Part shown: in pieces, positions 9,262 to 16,798 of the stretch | Layout of the letters: the number at the start of each line of letters is the position of its first letter | How positions within the stretch are numbered: position 1 is the first letter of the stretch | Made by a program: the position numbers and the translations under genes | Notes under the pieces: model-generated | Seen by the model: only the letters and a program-made list of their open reading frames with translations | Database searches by the model: none | What the model was told of the DNA's origin: nothing | Source: Tritonibacter multivorans | Lineage (GTDB): Bacteria > Pseudomonadota > Alphaproteobacteria > Rhodobacterales > Rhodobacteraceae | Direction of reading: 5' to 3' | Assembly (NCBI RefSeq): GCF_001458415.1 | Contig: NZ_CYSD01000042.1 | Span: 433,225 to 497,224 of the forward strand | Length of the DNA: 64,000 nt

Positions 9262-11079
9262 TTAGTGGAAAGAGGCATGGACCGCTTCGACGGCCTGGCC
9301 ATTGACCTGCGGCGGGGTCTTGGCGCGCAGCGCTTCGACGTAGACCTGAAACAGTTCGGTCGCGAGGCTTTGGTTCAACTGCTCAGACAGCGCATCCGCC
9401 AGGAAGGTCATTTCTTCGTTTGCTTCCGGGGCCAGAATTTCGTCCAGACGCACGACAACGGTGGCGTCGCGATCAGAGACAACGCGCAGGTCGCCCAGGT
9501 CCATTTCGAACACCGCGTTCAGCAACTCGGCCGGGGTTTCGTCAATATAGGCGGTGCGGCGCAGGCCGGTTTCAACGCGCGCATCTTTGGCGGCTGTGAA
9601 AGCGGTGTCATTGGCAAGCGCTTGGGCGGCGGCAAAAATGGCCTGATCCAGCTGATCCGCCTTGAAGGCTGCAACAACCGCCGTGCGGGCGTCCTCAAAG
9701 GCTTCGGGGCGGGGCGGCAGCACGGCGTTCAGGCGCAGCGCAAACAACGAACCATCCTCGAGGAAGGCCACTTGCGGGAAATCATCGACAGTCACAGCTG
9801 TCGCGGCTTCGCGGAACCCCTGATAGGCGGCGATCTCATCGGTGCTTTCGCTGTTCCAGTCGATCTGACCCAGCTCCAGCTCTTGTTCTTCGGCCAGTTC
9901 TTCCAGCGTGGCGCCCCCCGCCAGCAGGTCATCAATGTCCTCTGCGCGCGCTTCAATAACGCGGCGGGCACGGTCTGCGGCCAGCTCGTCACGCAGCTCT
10001 GCTTCGGCTTCCTCAAGAGAGGTCGCACGGGCGTCCAGAATACCGTTCACACGGAACAGGGCAGGGCCAAATTCGGACGGGAGCGGGCCAACAACGCTGC
10101 CCACTTCGGCGGCGAACACCGCGTCGCCGGCCTCGCCCAGACCGTCGATCGCCAGATCGCCAAGGTCAATATCGCCAAGGCTCAGGCCACGTTCGGTGAC
10201 CAGTGCCTCAAAGGTGGTGTCGCCTGCATCCAGCTTCGCCATGGCGCTTTGTGCGGCGTCTTCGGATGGGAACACCAGACGCTCTACCAGACGGCGGGCG
10301 GGAACCTGATATTGATCCGCGCGGTCCTCATACAGCGCGCGCAGAGCCTCGGCGTCGACGTCTACGCTGTCCAGCAGGGCTTCGGGGCGCAGGATCACAT
10401 AGGTGATTTCCTTGGTTTCAGGCAGGGTGAAGGCGGCGATATTGGCGTCGTAGAAGGCCTTGAGCTCTGCATCTGTCGGCTCAACCGTGGCAAGGGCCAC
10501 ATCTGCGTCCGTCACCGGCACATAGGTAAAGCTGCGGCGCGCGCCGATATAGTCGGTCATGGTTTTGCCCAGCGTTGCGGGCATTTCCGCACCGGTCATG
10601 ATCGCGCCCTGTGCCAGAATACGGGCCGCTTCCTGACGCATGTCACGTTCAAATTCCGCCTCGGAGAGGTTTGCGTTCTGCAGGGCAAAGGCATAGGCCT
10701 CGCGGTCGAATTTGCCCGAGATATCCTGAAACGCCTGAATCTGGGCGATCTGGCTCAGCAGGGCTTCGTCGCCAATGGACAGGCCGACGTTTGCCATTTC
10801 ATTGTCCAGCGCCGCAGTGGTCACCAGGCGGGACAGAACCGCACGGTCCAGACCCAGCGCAACCAGCTGCTGCAGGGGCAGGGCCTGACCGCTCTGGGCC
10901 TGCAGGGCGCGTTGCTCCTGCTGCAGGGCGCGGCCGTAATCCTCTACAGTGACGGTGCTGTCGCCGACGCTGGCAACAGTGCGGTTGGCGCCCGAGCCGC
11001 TCACTACACCAAAGCCGGCCAAGCCGACGATGAGCAGCGCCATCAGGATCCAGATAAAGCTCTTCGAGAGGTTCTTCAT
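9262..11079 (-). CDS. ppiD: Peptidylprolyl isomerase / periplasmic chaperone, PpiD-SurA type
   Basis: The 605-residue product has one N-terminal transmembrane segment (about residues 8-27) and a long periplasmic part. It combines a SurA-like N-terminal chaperone region (about 30-190), a parvulin-type PPIC domain region (about 245-350) and a helical C-terminal half. The family assists folding of exported proteins near the Sec translocon. Length is close to the usual PpiD (about 620). It sits directly upstream of trpE with a 45-base gap and may share its transcript. The parvulin domain is divergent by eye, so isomerase activity is not assured. Confidence 0.88.
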   Translation of the reverse strand: MKNLSKSFIWILMALLIVGLAGFGVVSGSGANRTVASVGDSTVTVEDYGRALQQEQRALQAQSGQALPLQQLVALGLDRAVLSRLVTTAALDNEMANVGLSIGDEALLSQIAQIQAFQDISGKFDREAYAFALQNANLSEAEFERDMRQEAARILAQGAIMTGAEMPATLGKTMTDYIGARRSFTYVPVTDADVALATVEPTDAELKAFYDANIAAFTLPETKEITYVILRPEALLDSVDVDAEALRALYEDRADQYQVPARRLVERLVFPSEDAAQSAMAKLDAGDTTFEALVTERGLSLGDIDLGDLAIDGLGEAGDAVFAAEVGSVVGPLPSEFGPALFRVNGILDARATSLEEAEAELRDELAADRARRVIEARAEDIDDLLAGGATLEELAEEQELELGQIDWNSESTDEIAAYQGFREAATAVTVDDFPQVAFLEDGSLFALRLNAVLPPRPEAFEDARTAVVAAFKADQLDQAIFAAAQALANDTAFTAAKDARVETGLRRTAYIDETPAELLNAVFEMDLGDLRVVSDRDATVVVRLDEILAPEANEEMTFLADALSEQLNQSLATELFQVYVEALRAKTPPQVNGQAVEAVHASFH

Positions 11080-11270
11080 GCCGTAGGGCCCTTATGTCTT
11101 GTGCAGGCTGGCGCCCTTTGCCGGGCGTATGGGCCGGGGCGCGGGGCGCAGTCTGCGGAAATCTTCCTGAGAGTGCATAGGACACACGAGGGGGCGGGGC
11201 AAGTTCTGTCGCAGCGACCAAGGGCTGTGATTGCCCAATGCGCCCATCAATCCCGCGTGTTCCTTTGAGA

Positions 11271-12458
11271 TTAAGGGGTGAAGTCGGCGAGGCGACGCAG
11301 CACCTCTTGGATGCCTGCGCGGTCCACATTGGCAAAGGCAATGCGGAACTGGCGTGGGGCATCGGCGTCATCGCGCGGGGCAAACATCGCGCCGGGCAAC
11401 ATCAGCACGCCGACCTCGTTCAGCAACCTGCGGGCAAGGGCGGTGGAATTGTGGTGGAACGGGTGTTCGACATAGGCGAAATAGGCGCCAGCCCCCAACA
11501 GCCGCCAGCCGCGCGCTGCCAATGGGGCAAAGCCTGACTCGATCGCGGCGCGACGGGCGAGAATTTCGTCCCGCTCACCGGCCAGCCAGTCGCCAAGGTG
11601 TTCCAGCCCCCATTCCGCGCCAATCTGACCCAGCTGCGACGGGCAGATGGTGACCGTGTCGAGGAATTTTTCAATCTCCAGCAACCGCGCGGGCGCAGTT
11701 GCAATGGCGCCGACGCGATGCCCGGTCAGGCGATAGGCCTTGGAGAACGAATAAAGATGCACCAGCGTGTTGTCCCACCCAGGGCGAGCGAACAACTGAT
11801 GCGGCGGGCCAGAGCGGCTGTCGAAATCGCGGTAGGTTTCATCCACAATCAGCGTCAGGCCGCGCGCCGCCGCAAGGTCATAGAACTGCGCAAGCAGCCC
11901 GTCCGGGTATTCCACGCCGCAGGGGTTGTTCGGCGTCACCAGCACAATCGCCCGCGTGCGGTCGGTGATCAGCGCCGCGCAGCTTTCGACATTGGGCAGC
12001 ATATTGTCCTGCACCTTGAGCGGAACCGTATTGATCCCCTGCATGTCGAGCCACATTTTGTGGTTGAAATACCAAGGGGTTGGAAGGATCACCTCATCCC
12101 CTTCGGTGCAGAGGCTGGACAGGGTTGCGGCAAAGGCCTGATTGCAGCCCGAGGTGATGGCCACCTGATCCGAGGAAACCTCAGCCGCGTAATGTTTGGT
12201 CATCTGCCGCGCCAGCGCCGCGCGCAGGGGCATTCGGCCCAGAACCGCGCCATAAAGATGGGCGTTGGGTTGGTTCATCGCAGCCTCTGCCAGCGCCCGG
12301 CGCAGCCCTTCGGGCGGCGGGTCGGCGGGGGCGGCCTGGCTGAGGTTCAACAGCGCCAGCCCCTCGGGCAGTTGGGCCTCCTGCAGCCAGCGGCGGCTCT
12401 CCACAATCGGGGAGGCAAAGGTGGCTTCGGTGCGGGACGTGGGGCGCGGCGCGGACAT
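11271..12458 (-). CDS. PLP-dependent aminotransferase, class I/II
   Basis: The 395-residue fold-type I aminotransferase carries the PLP-lysine in LYSFSKAYRLTGHR (Lys240), the conserved PNNPCG at 176-181 and DETY at 206-209. I chose the ATG giving MSAPRPTSRTEATFASP, because the 39 residues encoded further upstream are rich in Arg and do not resemble the family. Substrate specificity within the aspartate/aromatic aminotransferase group cannot be told from sequence. It stands alone on the minus strand between ppiD and the gpt terminator. Confidence 0.88.
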   Translation of the reverse strand: MSAPRPTSRTEATFASPIVESRRWLQEAQLPEGLALLNLSQAAPADPPPEGLRRALAEAAMNQPNAHLYGAVLGRMPLRAALARQMTKHYAAEVSSDQVAITSGCNQAFAATLSSLCTEGDEVILPTPWYFNHKMWLDMQGINTVPLKVQDNMLPNVESCAALITDRTRAIVLVTPNNPCGVEYPDGLLAQFYDLAAARGLTLIVDETYRDFDSRSGPPHQLFARPGWDNTLVHLYSFSKAYRLTGHRVGAIATAPARLLEIEKFLDTVTICPSQLGQIGAEWGLEHLGDWLAGERDEILARRAAIESGFAPLAARGWRLLGAGAYFAYVEHPFHHNSTALARRLLNEVGVLMLPGAMFAPRDDADAPRQFRIAFANVDRAGIQEVLRRLADFTP

Positions 12459-12575
12459 GTCTGGAAATCCTGTCTGTTGCAACCTGAGAAAGCGACTGCC
12501 CGCATTAGGTCGCGAAACCTGCCCGCTGGCAAGCCGGATTTCACCAGGGCCGCCCACAAGCCTCGAGCCACGCAC

Positions 12576-12603
12576 AAAAAAACGCGCCCCGACCGGAGCG
12601 CGT
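12576..12603 (-). terminator. Rho-independent terminator after gpt
   Basis: The inverted repeat ACGCGC...GCGCGT, at 12582-12603, is followed on the minus strand by a run of seven T. It lies 25 bases past the gpt stop codon. Confidence 0.85.
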
Positions 12604-12627
12604 CTTTCAAATCACATCGCGTGGACC

Positions 12628-13155
12628 TTAGTCCTTGCCGCGGTAGGGCTCTACGTATTGCAGGGCCATATCCCAGGGGAAGAAGATCCAGGTGTCCTGG
12701 CTGACGCCGGTGATAAAGGTATCAACCTGCGGCTCGCCCTGTGGTTTGGCATAGACGGTGGCCAGATGCGCGTTCGGATACAGCTCGCGCACCAGTTCCA
12801 GCGTTTTGCCGGAATCGACCAGATCGTCGATGATCAGAACGCCAGTGCCGTCGCCCATCAGATCCGCATCCGGGCTTTTCAGCACTTCGGCTTCGCGGCG
12901 CTGGTCTGCGGCACCACCACCCGAATGGTAGGATTTGACCGAGATGGTGTCGACGGTGCGCACATCCAGTTCGCGCGCAACGATCATCGCAGGCGCCATG
13001 CCGCCACGGGTGATGGCGACGATTGCGCGCCAGGCGCCATCATCGGGGCCTTTGCCATCCAGACGCCATGCCAGGGCACGGCTGTCACGGTGGATCTGGT
13101 CCCAAGAGATGTGAAAGCCCTTCTCATGGGGCAGGCGGGTGTCTTTAGAGCTCAT
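12628..13155 (-). CDS. gpt: Xanthine phosphoribosyltransferase
   Basis: The 175-residue type I phosphoribosyltransferase salvages xanthine (and guanine) to the nucleotide using PRPP. The PRPP-binding loop [13 protein letters not shown] lies at 106-118, and the ITRGG motif at 48-52. The C-terminal region with IFFPWDMA is typical of bacterial Gpt. It follows fabI by 15 bases and is probably cotranscribed with it; a strong terminator follows. Confidence 0.94.
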   Translation of the reverse strand: MSSKDTRLPHEKGFHISWDQIHRDSRALAWRLDGKGPDDGAWRAIVAITRGGMAPAMIVARELDVRTVDTISVKSYHSGGGAADQRREAEVLKSPDADLMGDGTGVLIIDDLVDSGKTLELVRELYPNAHLATVYAKPQGEPQVDTFITGVSQDTWIFFPWDMALQYVEPYRGKD

Positions 13156-13170
13156 AACGCGTGTTCCCTC

Positions 13171-13977
13171 TTAGCCTTTGTCGATATCAGGCGCATCGAC
13201 CGCCTTCATGCCAACAATATGATAGCCCGAATCCACGTGGACATTTTCGCCGGTGACACCCGAGGACAGGTCAGACAGCAGATAAAGCGCGGATTTGCCC
13301 ACATCGTCGATGGTCACATTGCGACGCAGCGGCGAGTTGTATTCGTTCCACTTCATAATGTAGCGGAAATCGCCAATGCCAGAGGCCGCCAGTGTCTTGA
13401 TCGGACCGGCCGAGATCGCGTTGACGCGAATGCCGTCTTTGCCCAGATCTTCGGCCAGGTATTTGACCGACGCCTCAAGCGCCGCCTTTGCCACGCCCAT
13501 GACATTATAATGCGGCATCACCTGCTCGGCACCATAATAGGTGAGGGTCAAGAGCGAGCCGCCTTCGCTCATCATCTTCTCTGCGCGCTGTGCAACCGCG
13601 GTGAACGAGAACACGGAAATATCCATGGTCATCGCAAAGTTGTCGCGGCTGGTGTCGACGTAACGGCCACGCAGCTCGTTCTTGTCCGAGAAGCCAATGG
13701 CGTGAACAACAAAGTCCAGCTTGCCCCATTTTTCCTCGAGCGACGCAAACAGCGCATCAATAGAGGTCTCGTCGGACACATCGCAAGGCAGGACGATTTC
13801 GCTGCCCAGTTTTGCTGCCAGCGGGTCCACACGTTTCTTCAGTGCGTCGCCCTGGTAAGAAAACGCCAGCTCTGCGCCCGCGTCGGCACAAGCCTTGGCA
13901 ATGCCCCAGGCAATCGATTTGTCATTGGCCAGGCCCATGATAAGGCCACGTTTGCCAGCCATGAGTTGACTAGTCAT
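13171..13977 (-). CDS. fabI: Enoyl-[acyl-carrier-protein] reductase (NADH)
   Basis: The 268-residue short-chain dehydrogenase-type enzyme performs the last reduction of each fatty-acid elongation cycle. The atypical nucleotide-binding sequence GLANDKSIAWGIA (15-27) and the catalytic Y-x6-K (Tyr157, Lys164, in PHYNVMGVAK) identify FabI. Length is typical. It is the first gene of a two-gene unit with gpt and is divergent from pdxH, with which it shares a 140-base promoter region. Confidence 0.96.
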   Translation of the reverse strand: MTSQLMAGKRGLIMGLANDKSIAWGIAKACADAGAELAFSYQGDALKKRVDPLAAKLGSEIVLPCDVSDETSIDALFASLEEKWGKLDFVVHAIGFSDKNELRGRYVDTSRDNFAMTMDISVFSFTAVAQRAEKMMSEGGSLLTLTYYGAEQVMPHYNVMGVAKAALEASVKYLAEDLGKDGIRVNAISAGPIKTLAASGIGDFRYIMKWNEYNSPLRRNVTIDDVGKSALYLLSDLSSGVTGENVHVDSGYHIVGMKAVDAPDIDKG

Positions 13978-14117
13978 GCAGGTTCTCCGCCTGTGATCGG
14001 TTAATTTAAGCTCCTTTAGTACGCCCAGTAAATTGCTTCAAGGGCAGAGGGGCTTGTTGTGGCCGCTTTGGCGCACTAGCTTGCGGAAAAGTCGACATTC
14101 TAGTTGAAAGAGGCCCA

Positions 14118-14723
14118 ATGTCAGAGCGTGACGGAATTTTTGCAGGCGATGACCCTTTTGTCATCGCACGCCGCTGGCTGGAAGAGGCCCGCGAAACTGA
14201 AATCAACGACCCCGATGCCATTGCCCTGTCCACCGTGGACGCGCACGGCATGCCCAATGCGCGGATGGTTCTTCTGAAAGACATCGAAGACGCGGCCTTT
14301 GTGTTCTACACCAACTACACCAGCGCCAAGGCACAAGAGCTCGACAGTGCTGGCGCGGCGGCCTTTGTGATGCACTGGAAATCTCTGCGTCGGCAGGTAC
14401 GGGTACGCGGCCATGTGACCCGCGAGGACGGGCCGCAGGCGGATGCCTATTTTGCCAGCCGGTCGCTGAAAAGCAGACTTGGCGCTTGGGCGTCGCAGCA
14501 GTCGCAGCCGCTGTCCAGTCGTGGCGCGCTGATGGCAGAAGTGGCCAAAGTGACCGCGCAGCAGGGCCCAAACCCCAAACGCCCGCCGTTTTGGGGCGGT
14601 TTCCGCATTGTGCCCACCGAGATCGAGTTTTGGGCCGATGGGGCGTTTCGCCTGCATGATCGCTTTCGCTGGACGCGACCCGACGTCACTGCGACGTGGG
14701 ACGTTGTCCGGCTTAACCCGTAA
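14118..14723 (+). CDS. pdxH: Pyridoxamine/pyridoxine 5'-phosphate oxidase
   Basis: The 201-residue FMN enzyme oxidises pyridoxine or pyridoxamine phosphate to the cofactor pyridoxal phosphate. Conserved segments are NARMVLLK near residue 54, [13 protein letters not shown] near 70, and the C-terminal [15 protein letters not shown] with the RLHDR substrate/FMN-binding block. Length is slightly shorter than the E. coli protein, with no domain lacking. It is monocistronic and divergent from fabI. Confidence 0.96.
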   Translation: MSERDGIFAGDDPFVIARRWLEEARETEINDPDAIALSTVDAHGMPNARMVLLKDIEDAAFVFYTNYTSAKAQELDSAGAAAFVMHWKSLRRQVRVRGHVTREDGPQADAYFASRSLKSRLGAWASQQSQPLSSRGALMAEVAKVTAQQGPNPKRPPFWGGFRIVPTEIEFWADGAFRLHDRFRWTRPDVTATWDVVRLNP

Positions 14724-14848
14724 AAAATAGAATTACAGATCATAAAAGGTGCAAAAAGTGGCAAGCCATACGCAAAAGCCTTTGCTATTGTTTATGTACG
14801 ACATAGATTTTGGATTTCCTGATGCATCTTGTCGTTTTTTGCTCTTGA

Positions 14849-14876
14849 ACTACCTATACAAAATCGCGCAGGTAGT
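14849..14876 (+). other. Candidate leader hairpin of the cold-shock gene
   Basis: ACTACCT and AGGTAGT form a perfect 7-bp stem with a 14-base loop, 37 bases before the GTG start of the downstream cold-shock gene. Cold-shock mRNAs often have structured 5' leaders, so a role in temperature-dependent translation is possible; this is inference. Confidence 0.35.
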
Positions 14877-14913
14877 GGCATCACGAAGAAAAAGAATACG
14901 GTGGTAATCGCAA

Positions 14914-15450
14914 GTGGCGGAAGATCTGAGCAGTTTGCAACACATCCGTGGACAAGTGAAATGGTTCGACCCTGCGAAAGGGTATGGCTTCATTCTGTCC
15001 GATTTGGGCGGTCCAGACATCCTGTTGCACGTTAATGTGCTGCGTAATTTTGGACAAAGCTCTGTTGCGGATGGTGCGGGCATTGAAGTTGTGACCCATC
15101 GTACGGATCGCGGCGTACAGGCGGTTGAAATCATCTCGATTACGCCGCCCGAACGCGACGACACACCTGTGTTGTCCGATCTTGCCGATCTGGATATCGA
15201 AGACCTGGATTCCCCGCTGGAACCGGCGCGCGTGAAGTGGTTTGACAAGGCCAAGGGTTTTGGTTTTGCGAATATCTTCGGCAGCGACGATGATGTGTTC
15301 CTGCACGTTGAAGTGCTGCGTCAGTCCGGCCTGTCCGACCTGCAATCGGGCGAGGCGCTGGCCATGCGGGTGATCGATGGCAAACGCGGACGTCTTGCCG
15401 TGGAAGTCCACGCATGGGAAGCGGCGGTCGACGAAGAATACGAGGATTGA
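14914..15450 (+). CDS. Protein with two cold-shock domains
   Basis: The 178-residue product has two cold-shock domains joined by an acidic linker. The first (about residues 10-72) has GQVKWFDPAKGYGF, and the second (about 106-170) has ARVKWFDKAKGFGF and DVFLHVEVLR. The second retains the RNP1/RNP2 nucleic-acid-binding signatures more faithfully; the first has KGYGF and ILLHV variants. Tandem-domain Csp proteins are common in alphaproteobacteria and bind single-stranded RNA or DNA. The start is GTG; the acidic tail follows domain 2. The next gene overlaps its stop codon as TGATG, so the two are coupled. Confidence 0.93.
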   Translation: MAEDLSSLQHIRGQVKWFDPAKGYGFILSDLGGPDILLHVNVLRNFGQSSVADGAGIEVVTHRTDRGVQAVEIISITPPERDDTPVLSDLADLDIEDLDSPLEPARVKWFDKAKGFGFANIFGSDDDVFLHVEVLRQSGLSDLQSGEALAMRVIDGKRGRLAVEVHAWEAAVDEEYED

Positions 15451-15941
15451 TGCTGCGGCGTCTCCGACATACGGGGTGGCGCAGCCTCCTCGCGACAGCC
15501 CTCTTCATGAGCGGCGCATCAGGGGCCTTTGCGGGCCCCTGTTCTGTGTCCAAAGTCTCGGTTCGGGGCGATTTTGGCGAACTTCAGTTCAATGTTGAAA
15601 TCGCCGACACCTTCGATGAACGCGCGCAGGGGCTGATGCATCGCGCCAGCATGCCGCGCATGGCGGGCATGTTGTTTGTCTATGAAACCCCGCAGCCGGT
15701 GTCGTTCTGGATGAAGAACACATTGATCCCGTTGGATATGTTGTTTGTTGATGTCCGGGGTGAGGTGGTCCGCATCCACGAAAATGCCGTTCCCGGTGAT
15801 TTGACCGCCATTCCGGGCGGCGACAACATCTTTGCGGTGCTCGAAATCAATGGCGGATTGAGCAAAGATTTCGGCATTCGGGCCGGTGCGCAGATGCGGC
15901 ACAAAAGTTTTCCTCAAAATCATGCAATTTGGCCATGTTAG
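15450..15941 (+). CDS. DUF192 family exported protein
   Basis: The 163-residue product has a signal peptide (about residues 1-28, ending near AFA) and a DUF192 domain with the hallmark FWMKNTLIPLDMLFVD. The family is widespread and of unknown biochemical function. The chosen ATG overlaps the stop of the cold-shock gene (TGATG); it gives a proper basic-hydrophobic signal sequence, whereas an in-frame start further upstream would not. Coupling to a cold-shock protein gene is common in this lineage as far as I recall, but the reason is unknown. Confidence 0.88.
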   Translation: MLRRLRHTGWRSLLATALFMSGASGAFAGPCSVSKVSVRGDFGELQFNVEIADTFDERAQGLMHRASMPRMAGMLFVYETPQPVSFWMKNTLIPLDMLFVDVRGEVVRIHENAVPGDLTAIPGGDNIFAVLEINGGLSKDFGIRAGAQMRHKSFPQNHAIWPC

Positions 15942-15985
15942 GGCTTTTCATTCCCGAACGAACTGTCTAATACCACGCCATGGTC

Positions 15986-16062
15986 CGGGGCGTGGCGCAG
16001 TCTGGTAGCGCACCTGTTTTGGGTACAGGGGGTCGTGAGTTCGAATCTCGCCGCCCCGACCA
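15986..16062 (+). tRNA. tRNA-Pro (TGG anticodon)
   Basis: A 77-base cloverleaf with acceptor stem CGGGGCG/CGCCCCG, anticodon stem CCTGT/ACAGG around loop TTTGGGT (anticodon TGG), T-loop GTTCGAATC, and encoded CCA at 16060-16062. Confidence 0.97.
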
Positions 16063-16798
16063 TCTCCACACAAGTTGGCAGTAACGGCAGTGCGACGCGA
16101 GTCGCGGCCGCTTTGCCTGTGGGGGATGTCAGGCGGGGCATGGCGCGAAATCGCGCCGAAGTCTTAAGATCACGAGACCCCCAAGATCTAGCGTTAAGAC
16201 CTTCGCAACCATTGTTAACACGGCGGCGGCGTTCTGATGTGTCTTTGCCGGGGGTCCGATGGATTTTTACGCAGTGATTTGCGATGTGCTTGCGCCGTGA
16301 CCAAACGTCAACGCGACGCGTTATTTCAACGAACGTTGAAAGATAAAACCCGCAAGACCGCCGGGCGGCCGGCAAAGAGTTCCAACCAACTGCTTGCAAG
16401 CACAGCCAATTTTTGAGAAGAGCACGCAGCGCCAGCCGATCCGGGTTCGACAATCTGTTTTTGGGGGCTTTTGCGCGCAAACCCATGCGACACCTCGATT
16501 TCCCGAGGTCAACAAAAAATAACGGGATAAAAGACAAAATTTGGCGTTGACCGTATATGGTCAGATACGTCAAATTGTAGATGCTCACGGGGATCACACA
16601 ACATCTTGTATGTAGTTGCGTGAAAACCCCAAGGCCGAGATCAAAAAATCAAGCGAAACAAACCCTTAGATAGGGCACGTTGTCTGGCGCATGCCATGCG
16701 TCGACACGCGGAAGTTTTTGTCCTTGGTCTAACGGGCAAAGCAGCGCCAAAACGGGGCCTGCGGGATAAAAACGGGACAGCCAAGGAATAGCGTTGCT
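16063..16798. other. Long noncoding region with several palindromes, upstream of nrdJ
   Basis: I see no credible protein gene in these 736 bases. Several inverted repeats are visible: GGCGCGA/TCGCGCC at 16142-16157, GTCTTAA/TTAAGAC at 16161-16200 with an inner GATC/GATC pair, an 18-bp palindrome at 16324-16341, ACCTCG/CGAGGT at 16492-16509, TGACC/GGTCA at 16548-16563, CACACAAC/GTTGCGTG (one mismatch) at 16595-16622 and CCCT/AGGG at 16663-16675. The right part should contain the nrdJ promoter and operator. The left part could hold a small RNA. No known riboswitch consensus was recognised. Confidence 0.55.
16548..16563. promoter_or_regulatory. Candidate NrdR-type box upstream of nrdJ
   Basis: TGACCGTATATGGTCA is a 16-bp palindrome with an AT-rich centre (GTATAT). 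NrdR boxes are 16-bp palindromes with a TATAT-like core upstream of ribonucleotide reductase genes, but the flanks here differ from the consensus I remember. It sits about 235 bases before the nrdJ ATG. Suggestive only. Confidence 0.35.

Noticed and set aside
7771..11268. A very long open frame on the plus strand opposite trpE and ppiD
   Set aside because: It lies antisense to two well-recognised genes and is an artefact of GC-rich codon usage; its translation resembles no protein family.
15986..16062. tRNA-Pro as an integration site of a mobile element
   Set aside because: No integrase gene or direct repeat of the tRNA 3' end was seen within the window.
16451..16470. Alphaproteobacterial LexA box (GTTC-N7-GTTC) in the nrdJ upstream region
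   Set aside because: A GTTC followed by a GTTT occurs, but with eight bases between and an imperfect second half.
16063..16798. Cobalamin riboswitch upstream of the B12-dependent nrdJ
   Set aside because: I looked for the conserved B12-box sequence and did not recognise it. A covariance-model search would be decisive.
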